Shown here one piece after another: positions 32,221 to 40,581 of a stretch of 64,000 nucleotides of DNA. The number at the start of each line of letters is the position of its first letter. The first letter of the stretch is position 1. Origin of the DNA: Rhodothermales bacterium (GTDB taxonomy: Bacteria > Bacteroidota > Rhodothermia > Rhodothermales > UBA10348); NCBI GenBank assembly GCA_028284865.1, contig JANQQV010000018.1, forward strand, positions 163,349-227,348. The letters are read 5' to 3'. Made by a program: the position numbers and the translations under genes. The notes under the pieces are model-generated. The model ran no database searches and had not been told where the DNA came from. It was given only the letters and a program-made list of their open reading frames with translations.

Positions 32221-33219
32221 TCAGGGCACCTCTACGGTGTCCAGAATACGCTGAACGATGTCCTCGCTGCTGATTTCTTCCGCTTCGGCTTCGTACGTGA
32301 CCGCAATGCGGTGTCGCAGCACGTCCATTGCAATGGACCGTACATCTTCGGGAGTAATGTACGCACGATGCTGAAGGAAAGCGTGTGCGCGCGCTGCCAG
32401 GTTGAGGTTGATGGTGGCACGTGGTGAAGCGCCGTATTCAATGAGCGGCTTCAGCATGCCGAGTCCAACAGACTCCGGTTCACGAGAAGCAACTACGAGA
32501 TCGACGATGTATTGCTCAACGCGCTCGTCGATGTACAGGGCGTTCAGTACCGAACGCGCATCCAGGATCTGCTGCGGAGTCACGACCTCACGAACAACGG
32601 ATTTCTCACCGGTCCGGGCCATGCGACGCATGATTTCGAGTTCCTCGTCCCGCGTCGGATAGCCCACTTTGATCTTCATCATGAAGCGGTCGACCTGGGC
32701 CTCAGGAAGCGGATACGTTCCCTCCTGCTCAATCGGGTTCTGGGTAGCCAGAACGAGGAACGGGGCTTCGAGCGGGAATGTGGTTTCGCCGATGGTCACC
32801 TGCCGCTCCTGCATGCTCTCAAGCAACGCACTTTGCACCTTGGCCGGTGAACGGTTGATCTCGTCTGCCAAGATGATGTTGGCAAAAATTGGTCCCTGCT
32901 TGATGGAGAAGCTGCCTTCCTTCGGGTTGAAGACCAGCGTTCCGAGCACGTCAGCAGGAAGCAGATCCGGCGTGAACTGGATGCGCTGGAATGATGTACC
33001 GATGGCTCCCGCCAAAGAGGACACGGTCAAAGTCTTAGCCAGGCCTGGAACACCTTCGAGCAGGATGTGGCCATCACCGAGAAGACCGATCAGCAGCCGC
33101 TCGACCATATAGCGCTGCCCTACCACGACTTTCCCGATCTCGGTCAAGAGATCGTCGATGAATGCGCTCTCTTTTGCGATCCGGTCATTGACCGCTGAAA
33201 TATCAAAATCTGTACTCAT
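32221..33219 (-). CDS. MoxR-family AAA+ ATPase
   Basis: A 332-residue AAA+ chaperone of the MoxR group. Walker A GVPGLAKT is at 56-63, Walker B NIILADEINRSP follows, then sensor 1 LATQNPIEQEGTYPLPEAQ. The C-terminal lid domain ends the protein. MoxR proteins usually sit beside a DUF58 and VWA-domain gene; here the neighbours are hprK and a galactokinase-like gene, so the partner is not obvious. It is 22 bases downstream of the galactokinase-like stop, which implies one operon. Confidence 0.93.
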   Translation of the reverse strand: MSTDFDISAVNDRIAKESAFIDDLLTEIGKVVVGQRYMVERLLIGLLGDGHILLEGVPGLAKTLTVSSLAGAIGTSFQRIQFTPDLLPADVLGTLVFNPKEGSFSIKQGPIFANIILADEINRSPAKVQSALLESMQERQVTIGETTFPLEAPFLVLATQNPIEQEGTYPLPEAQVDRFMMKIKVGYPTRDEELEIMRRMARTGEKSVVREVVTPQQILDARSVLNALYIDERVEQYIVDLVVASREPESVGLGMLKPLIEYGASPRATINLNLAARAHAFLQHRAYITPEDVRSIAMDVLRHRIAVTYEAEAEEISSEDIVQRILDTVEVP

Positions 33220-33241
33220 CCCTATGGGTTTTTCGCTTCAA

Positions 33242-34504
33242 TCAGATGATAAACGATTCAATCGACTCACTCGTATGTACCGCCGCTTTTTCCCGGACGT
33301 TATCCAGAAAAGCTGGCAGGGAGAATGGTTGTCCGGCCACGAGCATGCATCCTCCCTCTCCAGTCTGAACCACCCCGAATATACCGTCAAGAGAGGCTGA
33401 TTCCGCGAGCTCCGTTACCAGTTCATGAACCGGGCCGGTCGTGTCCCAGTCGGTGGTTTTGGAGGCCTGGGAAATCATCATCAATGCACCTAGAAACTGC
33501 CAGTCCGCCTTCCGAACCGCCACGACTCCCTTCTGAACGTTGCGGTTTTCTGACACCAGGTGCCTCAGTGTCGATCGATGGCGGCGACCCACCACCTGCA
33601 AGGCCCGCTCCAGATCACGGTGCTCCAGGTCCCGGAGTGAATTCAGCTCGGTGAACTCCTTCTTCTGGAGTTTCTCCGTCACATCAACGGTCCGCTCGAA
33701 TCGACGGACGGAAGCTTCCATGGGCTGCTTCCAGTCGTGTGACGTTTCCACGATTGCCCAGCCTGGACGACTGCTGGCGTCGGAAACGACGGGCAAATAG
33801 CTCAGCCTGCCGGTATCCACCAGCAAGAAAGGGTCATCATCCCGGCTGAGACTCGCCACAACAAAGGCCGGAGAGAATCGATGACCGTACCACGAGGACA
33901 GCGCGGATATGGCCGCATCACGGATTTCCGTCGGCATGTCCTCGGGCCGCAACGCCGGTGACTGTGGTCGATCTCGATCGTACTTCAGGGCGTCAATGGC
34001 CAGCAAGAGGCTGGTTGCGACGGCCGCATGGAATGCAGCACCCAGGCCAGTGGGAATGCCTCCGACAATGGAGATGTCGTATTCGGTTTGGTGACTGTCG
34101 AACGCCTGGATCGCCCGCGACAGCAACCCTCCAAAGCCCTGGACATCCGGGTGGGACGCGCTGAACTGCATCGTCTCCGGAACGCCCTCAATGACAACGC
34201 GACTGGCGGCTCCTTGGTGCTCCCGTACCGACACGGCCACCCCTTGCGACAGTCGCAACATGAGCGCAAAACCGTCGAAATAATGCGTTTGATCGGCGAT
34301 GATTCCCGCTGCGCCATGACTGAAGGCCGTCTGCGGCATCCCGCCTCCTGCGCCTAGACGATCCATGAGAATGGAACGCGCCCGATCGGTGTACTGGGAA
34401 GGCCTGAGCACATCGTTGGCCTGCATACGGTTGAGCGCATACAGGAAAGGGCGTACGAATGAGGGCGTTGGGCCTCCTTTGTTGCTCAGATCACTTGCCT
34501 TCAT
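33242..34504 (-). CDS. Degenerate galactokinase-like GHMP protein
   Basis: A 420-residue protein with the overall plan of galactokinase but altered motifs. The usual sugar-binding GEHTDY is ADQTHY at about 70-75. The ATP loop PxGxGLSSSA is PTGLGAAFHAA, lacking the serines. The motif carrying the catalytic aspartate (MDQ) is absent before the FLLVDTG strand. The C-terminal motif 3 survives as QTGEGGCMLV. It may therefore be a non-catalytic sensor or bind a different ligand. The ATG at 34504 starts one base after the fmt stop, with GGGGGAAG upstream, so the two genes are coupled. Confidence 0.72.
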   Translation of the reverse strand: MKASDLSNKGGPTPSFVRPFLYALNRMQANDVLRPSQYTDRARSILMDRLGAGGGMPQTAFSHGAAGIIADQTHYFDGFALMLRLSQGVAVSVREHQGAASRVVIEGVPETMQFSASHPDVQGFGGLLSRAIQAFDSHQTEYDISIVGGIPTGLGAAFHAAVATSLLLAIDALKYDRDRPQSPALRPEDMPTEIRDAAISALSSWYGHRFSPAFVVASLSRDDDPFLLVDTGRLSYLPVVSDASSRPGWAIVETSHDWKQPMEASVRRFERTVDVTEKLQKKEFTELNSLRDLEHRDLERALQVVGRRHRSTLRHLVSENRNVQKGVVAVRKADWQFLGALMMISQASKTTDWDTTGPVHELVTELAESASLDGIFGVVQTGEGGCMLVAGQPFSLPAFLDNVREKAAVHTSESIESFII

Positions 34505-34505
34505 C

Positions 34506-35471
34506 TCACGCTTCCCCCAACTGGATTCCGGGGCGAAGCTGATGCCCATTCACGAAGTCCTCTGCCGGCATGCGTTTCTTGCCTTCCAACTGCACCTCGT
34601 CAAGCACGATGGATCCCGAACCTGTTGCGACATGGATGCCATCGTCTGTCGCCACAATGATCCCGGGAGATGCCTTTTCTGATGACGTGGCTCCTTGCAA
34701 CAACCGGGATCGGTACACCTTGAACTGCTTCCCATTCAGCGCGGTGAATGCACCCGGGACCGGCGAAACGCCTCTGATCAGGTTGTGAACCTCTGCCGCC
34801 GTCCGATTCCAGTCTATCCGACAGTCATCCCGGAAGATTTTGGGCGCAGGACTGGCCAAGGCATCATCCTGCTCGCTCGCCTCGGCATTCCCCGCAAGGA
34901 TGCGTTTTGTCGTTTCGACTACGGCATCTGCCCCCAGCATCATCATGCGGTCATGAACTTCACCAGCCGTCTCGTTTGGACCGATCGGCATCGAGCGCTT
35001 CAAGATGATGTTGCCGGTGTCCACCTTTTGCTTGAGGAAAAATGTGGTGACCCCAGTTTCCGTTTCACCCGCCATGATGGCCCGATTGATGGGCGCGGCA
35101 CCGCGATATGCGGGCAGAAGCGAACCGTGGAGATTGAATGTGCCCAATCGTGCGGCCGCGAACACGGCTTCCGGAAGGATGCGGAATGCGACTACCACGA
35201 TGACATCAGGCTGCAATGCCTGGACGTCTGCTGCAAACTGCGAATCCTTTACATCCTCGGGTTGAAGAATCTGGTCGATACCCAGATCGAGTGCCGCTTC
35301 TTTGACGGCCGTCGCCGAGGTAATCTGCCCGCGTCCTCGTTTGCGATCAGGGGCCGTCGCCACAGCAATCGGCTTCAGGCCGGCCTCGACCAACGCACGC
35401 AAGGAAGGCACCGCAAAGTGCGGTGTCCCCATGAAGAGAATGCGTGGCGTGTCTTCGATTGACGGAGGCAT
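34506..35471 (-). CDS. fmt: Methionyl-tRNA formyltransferase
   Basis: Formylates initiator Met-tRNA using 10-formyl-tetrahydrofolate. The N-terminal domain starts RILFMGTPHFAVPSL and contains the folate-binding signature HGSLLPAYRGAAPINRAI (in pieces: HGSLLP, YRGAAPI) near residue 112. The C-terminal OB-like domain (about 205-321) binds tRNA. The 321-residue length is typical. I chose the ATG at 35471 over an in-frame TTG at 35492. It leads an apparent operon with the galactokinase-like gene, moxR and hprK. Peptide deformylase is not adjacent. Confidence 0.95.
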   Translation of the reverse strand: MPPSIEDTPRILFMGTPHFAVPSLRALVEAGLKPIAVATAPDRKRGRGQITSATAVKEAALDLGIDQILQPEDVKDSQFAADVQALQPDVIVVVAFRILPEAVFAAARLGTFNLHGSLLPAYRGAAPINRAIMAGETETGVTTFFLKQKVDTGNIILKRSMPIGPNETAGEVHDRMMMLGADAVVETTKRILAGNAEASEQDDALASPAPKIFRDDCRIDWNRTAAEVHNLIRGVSPVPGAFTALNGKQFKVYRSRLLQGATSSEKASPGIIVATDDGIHVATGSGSIVLDEVQLEGKKRMPAEDFVNGHQLRPGIQLGEA

Positions 35472-35657
35472 GTTCAGGGTTGGATAATCCAACCTGTCGG
35501 GATGATTGACTGGCCTACGCTTGAATTCACTTCCCGTTCGCCAGTTATCGTCTCAAAACGAGGTTTTCAGTCGATTCCAGGCAGGACACCCGCAGTTGCG
35601 AGGTGAAGCGACCAGGCAGAAATAGGCGGGGACCTCAGGCAGAAATACGAGCGGACT

Positions 35658-35698
35658 GGAAAAAACAAACGCGCCCGCATGCGGAGCATGCGGGCGCG
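35658..35698 (-). terminator. Rho-independent terminator after the GWxTD gene
   Basis: A perfect 13-bp stem (CGCGCCCGCATGC at 35670-35682, complement at 35686-35698) has a 3-base loop. Read on the minus strand it is followed by GTTTGTTTTTTCC, a good U-tract. It lies 28 bases after the stop of the minus-strand GWxTD gene. Confidence 0.9.
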
Positions 35699-35726
35699 AG
35701 AATGTCAGTCGGAAGAGCCGCCCGAT

Positions 35727-37118
35727 CTAGTAGAGACGCGTGCGCTCATCCCATACGTTGAAGAGCAACTCGTAGTCGCCGAATCCTGTCTTGTCGACGA
35801 AGATGAACTGACGGCCAATGCGCTCGAACGTCCAGATCTCGTACGGCTCGTAGTCGAAGCTGTGCGGCTTGCGACGGATGTGATCCGGCTCACCGAAGCG
35901 CACCAGAACATAACCGCGATCCGTGCGCCACCCTTCCGTGATGGAAACGCCGTAATTGCGATTGGCAGCGTTGATGCGGTAGTAGTACGCTTCCATCCGC
36001 TCGTTGCGAATAGTTCCGGGAGTCGGGTCCCGCTTGTCCCAGAAGCTCTCGAAGCGCTTGACGCGCTCTACTTCATTGGGAGCTTCCCGGATGAAATTCA
36101 AATCGCGCGCCTCTGCGATGTACTCCATCTGGGCGATCGCATCTTCCAGATCCTGAATGTGGGATGCCAGGCCGTTCCACTCAACCATGAATGACCGCTC
36201 GGCCTGGTCGTAGATCTGACCTGTCGCTGGATCAGACAGGGTCAGTTCGACCGAGTACGCTCCGACCTTCAGGTCAGCCATCGGCACGGTGACGATGAAC
36301 TGGTTCGTCGCCGTGGAAACTCCAACTGTCTCTTCTTCGGTCAATACGATGTCGGACTCTACCACTTCACCCTCAGCCACAGTGGCGGGCATGATCGGAG
36401 CCGTGCCGTCCATCCGTGTGCGGCGAATCTGCCGCGTGACTGCCAGCTCACGCTCGGAGTCGGAATACACTTCGTAGAAAAGCTGAAAACCCGCCTCATC
36501 GCTGCCCACCCGTGTGTTGACGCGTGGGACGATGGTGAAGTCCGTCTCGTCGTACGAATCGATCAGGGTCAGGTCCGAAACAGCCACTTCGCCTTCCATT
36601 TCGCGGACCGTAACCGGTACGCTGCGAACGTAGGTGCGATTGGAGTTGCGGTCCGAGACTTCGAACTCGAAGAGATACTTGCCCGGATCAATGGCCAGCG
36701 TCTGCGTCGTGAAGTCGTACTGGGCGTCCGACTGGGTGGCCTGGTAGGAGTTGACCGTCACGCTCGCGTTCCAGATGCGCGACTGCACCAGGTTGCGAAG
36801 GCGATCATCCTCGGACCACTCGATCGCATCGAGTTTGACCTCGTATCCAGCGGTGAAGCCAGTGGACGAGTTGATGAAGCTCATCTGGGTAACTGGTACC
36901 CGGGTGTAGATATCGACTTTCGGACTTTGCAGTCCGTCGTCACTGCGCGCGGCCACGATATCCACCTCGAAATCGGCTTCTACCATCTGGGCAGATACCG
37001 GCGAGGAGAACAGAACGGCAACGGCAAAAATCAGGATCAGACAACGCCCGATGGAACCGAGACCGGACCACGCGTGGGACGCAGAAAGATCATTCCGGAA
37101 TGTGGCGGGACGCGTCAT
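35727..37118 (-). CDS. GWxTD domain-containing secreted protein
   Basis: A 463-residue exported protein. The ATG at 37118 gives a normal signal peptide (hydrophobic CLILIFAVAVLFSS, cleavage after VSAQ). The middle is beta-rich and probably Ig-like. The C-terminal 110 residues are the GWxTD domain: FESFWDKRDPTPGT, MEAYYYRINAAN, then GWRTDRGYVLVRFGEPD, where the WRTD sequence is the domain's signature. This domain is frequent in Bacteroidota, Rhodothermota and Gemmatimonadota, with no firm function. It is transcribed alone and ends in a strong terminator. Confidence 0.88.
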   Translation of the reverse strand: MTRPATFRNDLSASHAWSGLGSIGRCLILIFAVAVLFSSPVSAQMVEADFEVDIVAARSDDGLQSPKVDIYTRVPVTQMSFINSSTGFTAGYEVKLDAIEWSEDDRLRNLVQSRIWNASVTVNSYQATQSDAQYDFTTQTLAIDPGKYLFEFEVSDRNSNRTYVRSVPVTVREMEGEVAVSDLTLIDSYDETDFTIVPRVNTRVGSDEAGFQLFYEVYSDSERELAVTRQIRRTRMDGTAPIMPATVAEGEVVESDIVLTEEETVGVSTATNQFIVTVPMADLKVGAYSVELTLSDPATGQIYDQAERSFMVEWNGLASHIQDLEDAIAQMEYIAEARDLNFIREAPNEVERVKRFESFWDKRDPTPGTIRNERMEAYYYRINAANRNYGVSITEGWRTDRGYVLVRFGEPDHIRRKPHSFDYEPYEIWTFERIGRQFIFVDKTGFGDYELLFNVWDERTRLY

Positions 37119-37389
37119 CGTGTAATGTTCGTAGCAAATGTGCCCATGCGTCGATGGAGGACAAATCATGTGGTTTGCCTGATGTCTCTATTGCACACCG
37201 ACTGACGTGGATCAGTCGAACTGTCTTGGTGACCCAACGGGAAAGGGTCGTGCGGGTGACTCAGGTGATCGTCAAATACTAATATCGGTGTTTAACGCAG
37301 TACAGTCCATCGGCCAGCAACAGACCGTCATTTTTCCGTGATGAACGGTAAGGGCTCCTGAATGAACCGACCGGGGCGGGAAACCGGGG

Positions 37390-38340
37390 CTATTCGCTTC
37401 CAAAAAGGGCACCTACGAAGCCTGCGCGATCGAAGACCTGTAGATCGTCAATGCCCTCACCAACACCGATGTATTTTACTGGAATCCGGAATTCGTTCGA
37501 AATGCCAATCACAATACCCCCTTTGGCTGTCCCGTCGAGCTTTGTGAGGATCAGTCCGGTGACATCCACGGCATTCGTGAACTCCTGCGCCTGTCGAATG
37601 GCATTCTGACCCGTGGATGCGTCCAGAACAAGCAATACCTCATGAGGCGCACCCGGGATCTGCTTATCCATCACCCGCTTGATCTTGGTCAACTCGTCCA
37701 TGAGTCCGCCCTTGGTATGCAGACGACCCGCCGTATCGACCAGGACGACGTCAACATCCTTGCTCTTTGCGGCACCCAGCGTGTCGTAGGCAACGGCTGC
37801 CGGATCGGCACCATGCCCCTGTTTCACGATCTGAACGCCAGCGCGCTCGGCCCAGATGTCCAACTGCTCGGTCGCTGCGGCACGGAAGGTGTCGGCGGCC
37901 CCAAGCATCACCGACTTGCCAGCTGCTTTGTAGCGGGATGCCAGCTTCCCGATGCTCGTCGTTTTGCCCACACCGTTCACACCGACGACCATGATGACGT
38001 GCGGTTTTCCAGGTAATGGCGCCTCGAAATCAATAGGCTGCTGAGGACTGTCTTCCAGCAGCAAGCTGGCAATTTCGTCGCGGATCAGGGCATTCAGATC
38101 CGAAGTCGAAACAAACTTGTCCCGTGCCACTCGATCTTCGACTTTCCGGATGATGTCGACGGTCGTCTTGACCCCCACATCGCTCGTGACCAGAGCTTCT
38201 TCCAGGTCATCCAGCAGCTCATCATCCACGCGGTCCTTCCCGCGAAACGCTTTGTTCAGCTTTCCGAAGAACGAGCTTCGTGTTTTCTCAAGACCGGATT
38301 CGAGCGATTCCTGCTGCTTCGAACGGTTGAACAGGCCCAT
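37390..38340 (-). CDS. ftsY: Signal recognition particle receptor FtsY
   Basis: The SRP-docking GTPase at the inner membrane. The N-domain helices (about 25-95) precede the G-domain with P-loop GVNGVGKTTS near residue 119, DTFRAAATEQL, the DTAGR motif in VLVDTAGRLHTKGGL, the guanine-specificity TKLDG, and a C-terminal GEGIDDLQVFD. The 316-residue length shows that the acidic A-domain of the E. coli protein is missing, as is common outside gammaproteobacteria. It lies 44 bases downstream of pgsA. The 271 bases between its stop and the GWxTD gene hold no gene I can support. Confidence 0.95.
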   Translation of the reverse strand: MGLFNRSKQQESLESGLEKTRSSFFGKLNKAFRGKDRVDDELLDDLEEALVTSDVGVKTTVDIIRKVEDRVARDKFVSTSDLNALIRDEIASLLLEDSPQQPIDFEAPLPGKPHVIMVVGVNGVGKTTSIGKLASRYKAAGKSVMLGAADTFRAAATEQLDIWAERAGVQIVKQGHGADPAAVAYDTLGAAKSKDVDVVLVDTAGRLHTKGGLMDELTKIKRVMDKQIPGAPHEVLLVLDASTGQNAIRQAQEFTNAVDVTGLILTKLDGTAKGGIVIGISNEFRIPVKYIGVGEGIDDLQVFDRAGFVGALFGSE

Positions 38341-38384
38341 GGGTGATGGTGGTTGGGTAAGAAGAAGGGTGGTCCGACGAACGG

Positions 38385-38990
38385 CTACTCCGAACCCGCT
38401 TCAGTAGCCATGGGATCCGCTTCCTGTCCTGCTGAACCGAGAATTGAAAAAAACCGCACCATGTATCGCAAGAACGAGTAGGCGAGCAAGACGGTGCTTG
38501 CCCAGAGGCAGAACTCCAGAACGGGCGGATCGGCTCGCAGCAACGCCGCAAGTGCAGTAATGGCCACGGCCGTAACGGCCACCTTTCCTGACCACATGCT
38601 CATGACGATCTGGCCGGTCTTGGCGCGCAGGATACCTCCACCAATGAAAATCACGAAATCCCGGGAGGCCATGGCAATAAGGAACCACCAGGGCAGGCTG
38701 CCCTGGATGGTCAGCGCGGCGATGACCGCTCCGCCCCCCACTTTGTCCGCGAATGGATCCAGCACCTTGCCCCACTCCGAGACGGAGTTCGACCAGCGGG
38801 CAATGCGCCCGTCGAAATAGTCTGAGGCGATGGCCAGCACAACGATGATCATGATCCAGAACAGAGAACCCTCTGTCACGATCAGCCACACCATGGGGAT
38901 GATCAGAACAAGACGCATCATGCTCAGAACATTGGGCATCGTCCAGAAGCGCCCAAAGTCCGACCAGTCGTTGTTTTCCGGGGTACTCAT
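38385..38990 (-). CDS. pgsA: CDP-diacylglycerol-glycerol-3-phosphate phosphatidyltransferase-like enzyme
   Basis: An integral membrane enzyme of the CDP-alcohol phosphatidyltransferase family. The signature D-x2-DG-x2-AR-x8-G-x3-D-x3-D is complete: SDYFDGRIARW followed by GKVLDPFADKV. Five or six membrane helices fit the 201-residue length. The family includes PgsA (phosphatidylglycerol-phosphate synthase) and others that use different alcohols, so the symbol is tentative. It is upstream of ftsY on the same strand. Confidence 0.82.
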   Translation of the reverse strand: MSTPENNDWSDFGRFWTMPNVLSMMRLVLIIPMVWLIVTEGSLFWIMIIVVLAIASDYFDGRIARWSNSVSEWGKVLDPFADKVGGGAVIAALTIQGSLPWWFLIAMASRDFVIFIGGGILRAKTGQIVMSMWSGKVAVTAVAITALAALLRADPPVLEFCLWASTVLLAYSFLRYMVRFFSILGSAGQEADPMATEAGSE

Positions 38991-39077
38991 GATATCAAGA
39001 TACGGCGATCCCGTCCGGGGATGCGAACAATCACCTTGAACTCCCGGTCAGCGGTTCCCCCTTCCCTGCGTGAGGGC

Positions 39078-40559
39078 CTATTGGCGTACGCCGCGATCAA
39101 TCGCCAGCGCGGACATGGCCGGCAGGCGGGCGGTCAACATGCCATCGGCATCGACCGAGACCGGAGAACATTCCCCATCACTCAGCCGGTTGCAGTAGGA
39201 CCCTTCTTCGAGGGACGTGGACCAGCTACCATCCAGCACGGCGTCTGTGCCATTGATCAATACGAACCCGGCAGCACCGCGACCAAACGCGATGGCGTTT
39301 TCTCCATCAGTCCACCAATCCGTCACCGGCCCGGCATCCTTCACTTCATTGTGAAAAGCCACCGCGCCTGCAATCGTTGGCCAGCGGTGCTCACACACCC
39401 ACTCTCCCTTTCCGCAGTTCACCCCGTCGGCGCCGTGGACCGGCTTTGTCGCTTCATCGGCATTCATTGGAGGACCCTGATAGTCCGTTCCGAACGCATA
39501 GCTCGACATCACCCGTTTGGATCCGTACGGCCAAGCCAATGTCGCCACTTGAGCCAGTTCGTACAGGGCACCATCCTTGTAGTTGATGGCTGCATCTCCC
39601 CCGTGGCCTCGTTGCCGATCGTGATTGTCGACGAAGATCATCGCCCGATCAGACGGGATGTATTCGCGTGATGTCCAGAACCACCCTTCGGGTGCAAAGT
39701 CTGCCCAGTTTCTGTTGCGCAGGAGATCTCCAAGGGCCTCGGTGTAGGAAAACTCGGTCAAGTCGCCAACCTGCTCGTACTCCTGCATCCAGTCCAGGTA
39801 CTGCCCGGCTGTTGCCACCTCCTGAACCACCCACACATCTTCCTGGACATAGGAAAGCATGGCCGCGATATCTCCGGGAAGGACATGTTTGGCGGCGTCG
39901 ACCCGGAATCCTTTGACGCCCAGGGAGGCGAGATCGGCCAGGTAGGCACCGACAGTTTTTCGCACGTTGTCCGTCTCTGTGGCCAGATCGGAGAGATCAA
40001 CCAGCTCGCATTTGCGAAGCTGTTCGACGTCGTTCCAGTCCCAGATGTCGTTGTTGTCGGTCAAGCCGCACTGATGGAAGTCGTCTGGCGTGTACAGGTC
40101 GGGGTATTCCAGCGGCCCGAATTCGGTACCTGCCGTTCCCGTGGCGGTGAAGACCAGATCCCCGTCGTGCTGGAGATCGGCATCGGCCATGTGATTCACG
40201 ATCACGTCCACCACGATATCGATGCCCACCGCATCGCATCGGGAAACCATGTCGGCGAAAGCTGCGCGATCGCCGCTGCGTGTCTCAAGCTGGTAGCTGA
40301 CCGGCTGATAGCGCTCAAACCAGGGCCGACCACCGATAATGTGATTCTCGGAAGGCGGGCTGACCTGAACGGCTGCGTAACCATTCGGGGCCAGGAATTC
40401 CTCGCATTCGCGCGCCACATCTTCCCAACGCCATTCAAACAGATGGACGATGGCGCCGTCAGGAGCGGACGCGGACATGGTGGCGCGAGGTGTTTCCGGT
40501 GCGGCACATCCGGCTACAAGGGCAACCAGAAGAGGAAGGAAGAGCAGAGTACGTTTCAT
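39078..40559 (-). CDS. Alpha-amylase lipoprotein (GH13, animal-type)
   Basis: Hydrolyses internal alpha-1,4 bonds of starch or maltodextrin. The signal peptide ends in a lipobox (LVALVAGC), so it is membrane-anchored. The sequence HLFEWRWEDVARECEEFL is the hallmark of animal/actinomycete-type alpha-amylases. The four GH13 regions are VDVIVNH, GFRVDAAKH (nucleophile Asp), VVQEVA (acid Glu) and FVDNHD. The latter runs into RQRGHGG, as in chloride-dependent enzymes. The 493-residue length includes the C-terminal beta domain. It lies 22 bases downstream of the sugar MFS gene on the same strand. Confidence 0.92.
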   Translation of the reverse strand: MKRTLLFLPLLVALVAGCAAPETPRATMSASAPDGAIVHLFEWRWEDVARECEEFLAPNGYAAVQVSPPSENHIIGGRPWFERYQPVSYQLETRSGDRAAFADMVSRCDAVGIDIVVDVIVNHMADADLQHDGDLVFTATGTAGTEFGPLEYPDLYTPDDFHQCGLTDNNDIWDWNDVEQLRKCELVDLSDLATETDNVRKTVGAYLADLASLGVKGFRVDAAKHVLPGDIAAMLSYVQEDVWVVQEVATAGQYLDWMQEYEQVGDLTEFSYTEALGDLLRNRNWADFAPEGWFWTSREYIPSDRAMIFVDNHDRQRGHGGDAAINYKDGALYELAQVATLAWPYGSKRVMSSYAFGTDYQGPPMNADEATKPVHGADGVNCGKGEWVCEHRWPTIAGAVAFHNEVKDAGPVTDWWTDGENAIAFGRGAAGFVLINGTDAVLDGSWSTSLEEGSYCNRLSDGECSPVSVDADGMLTARLPAMSALAIDRGVRQ

Positions 40560-40581
40560 GTCAATCTGGAGGGCAATCTGG

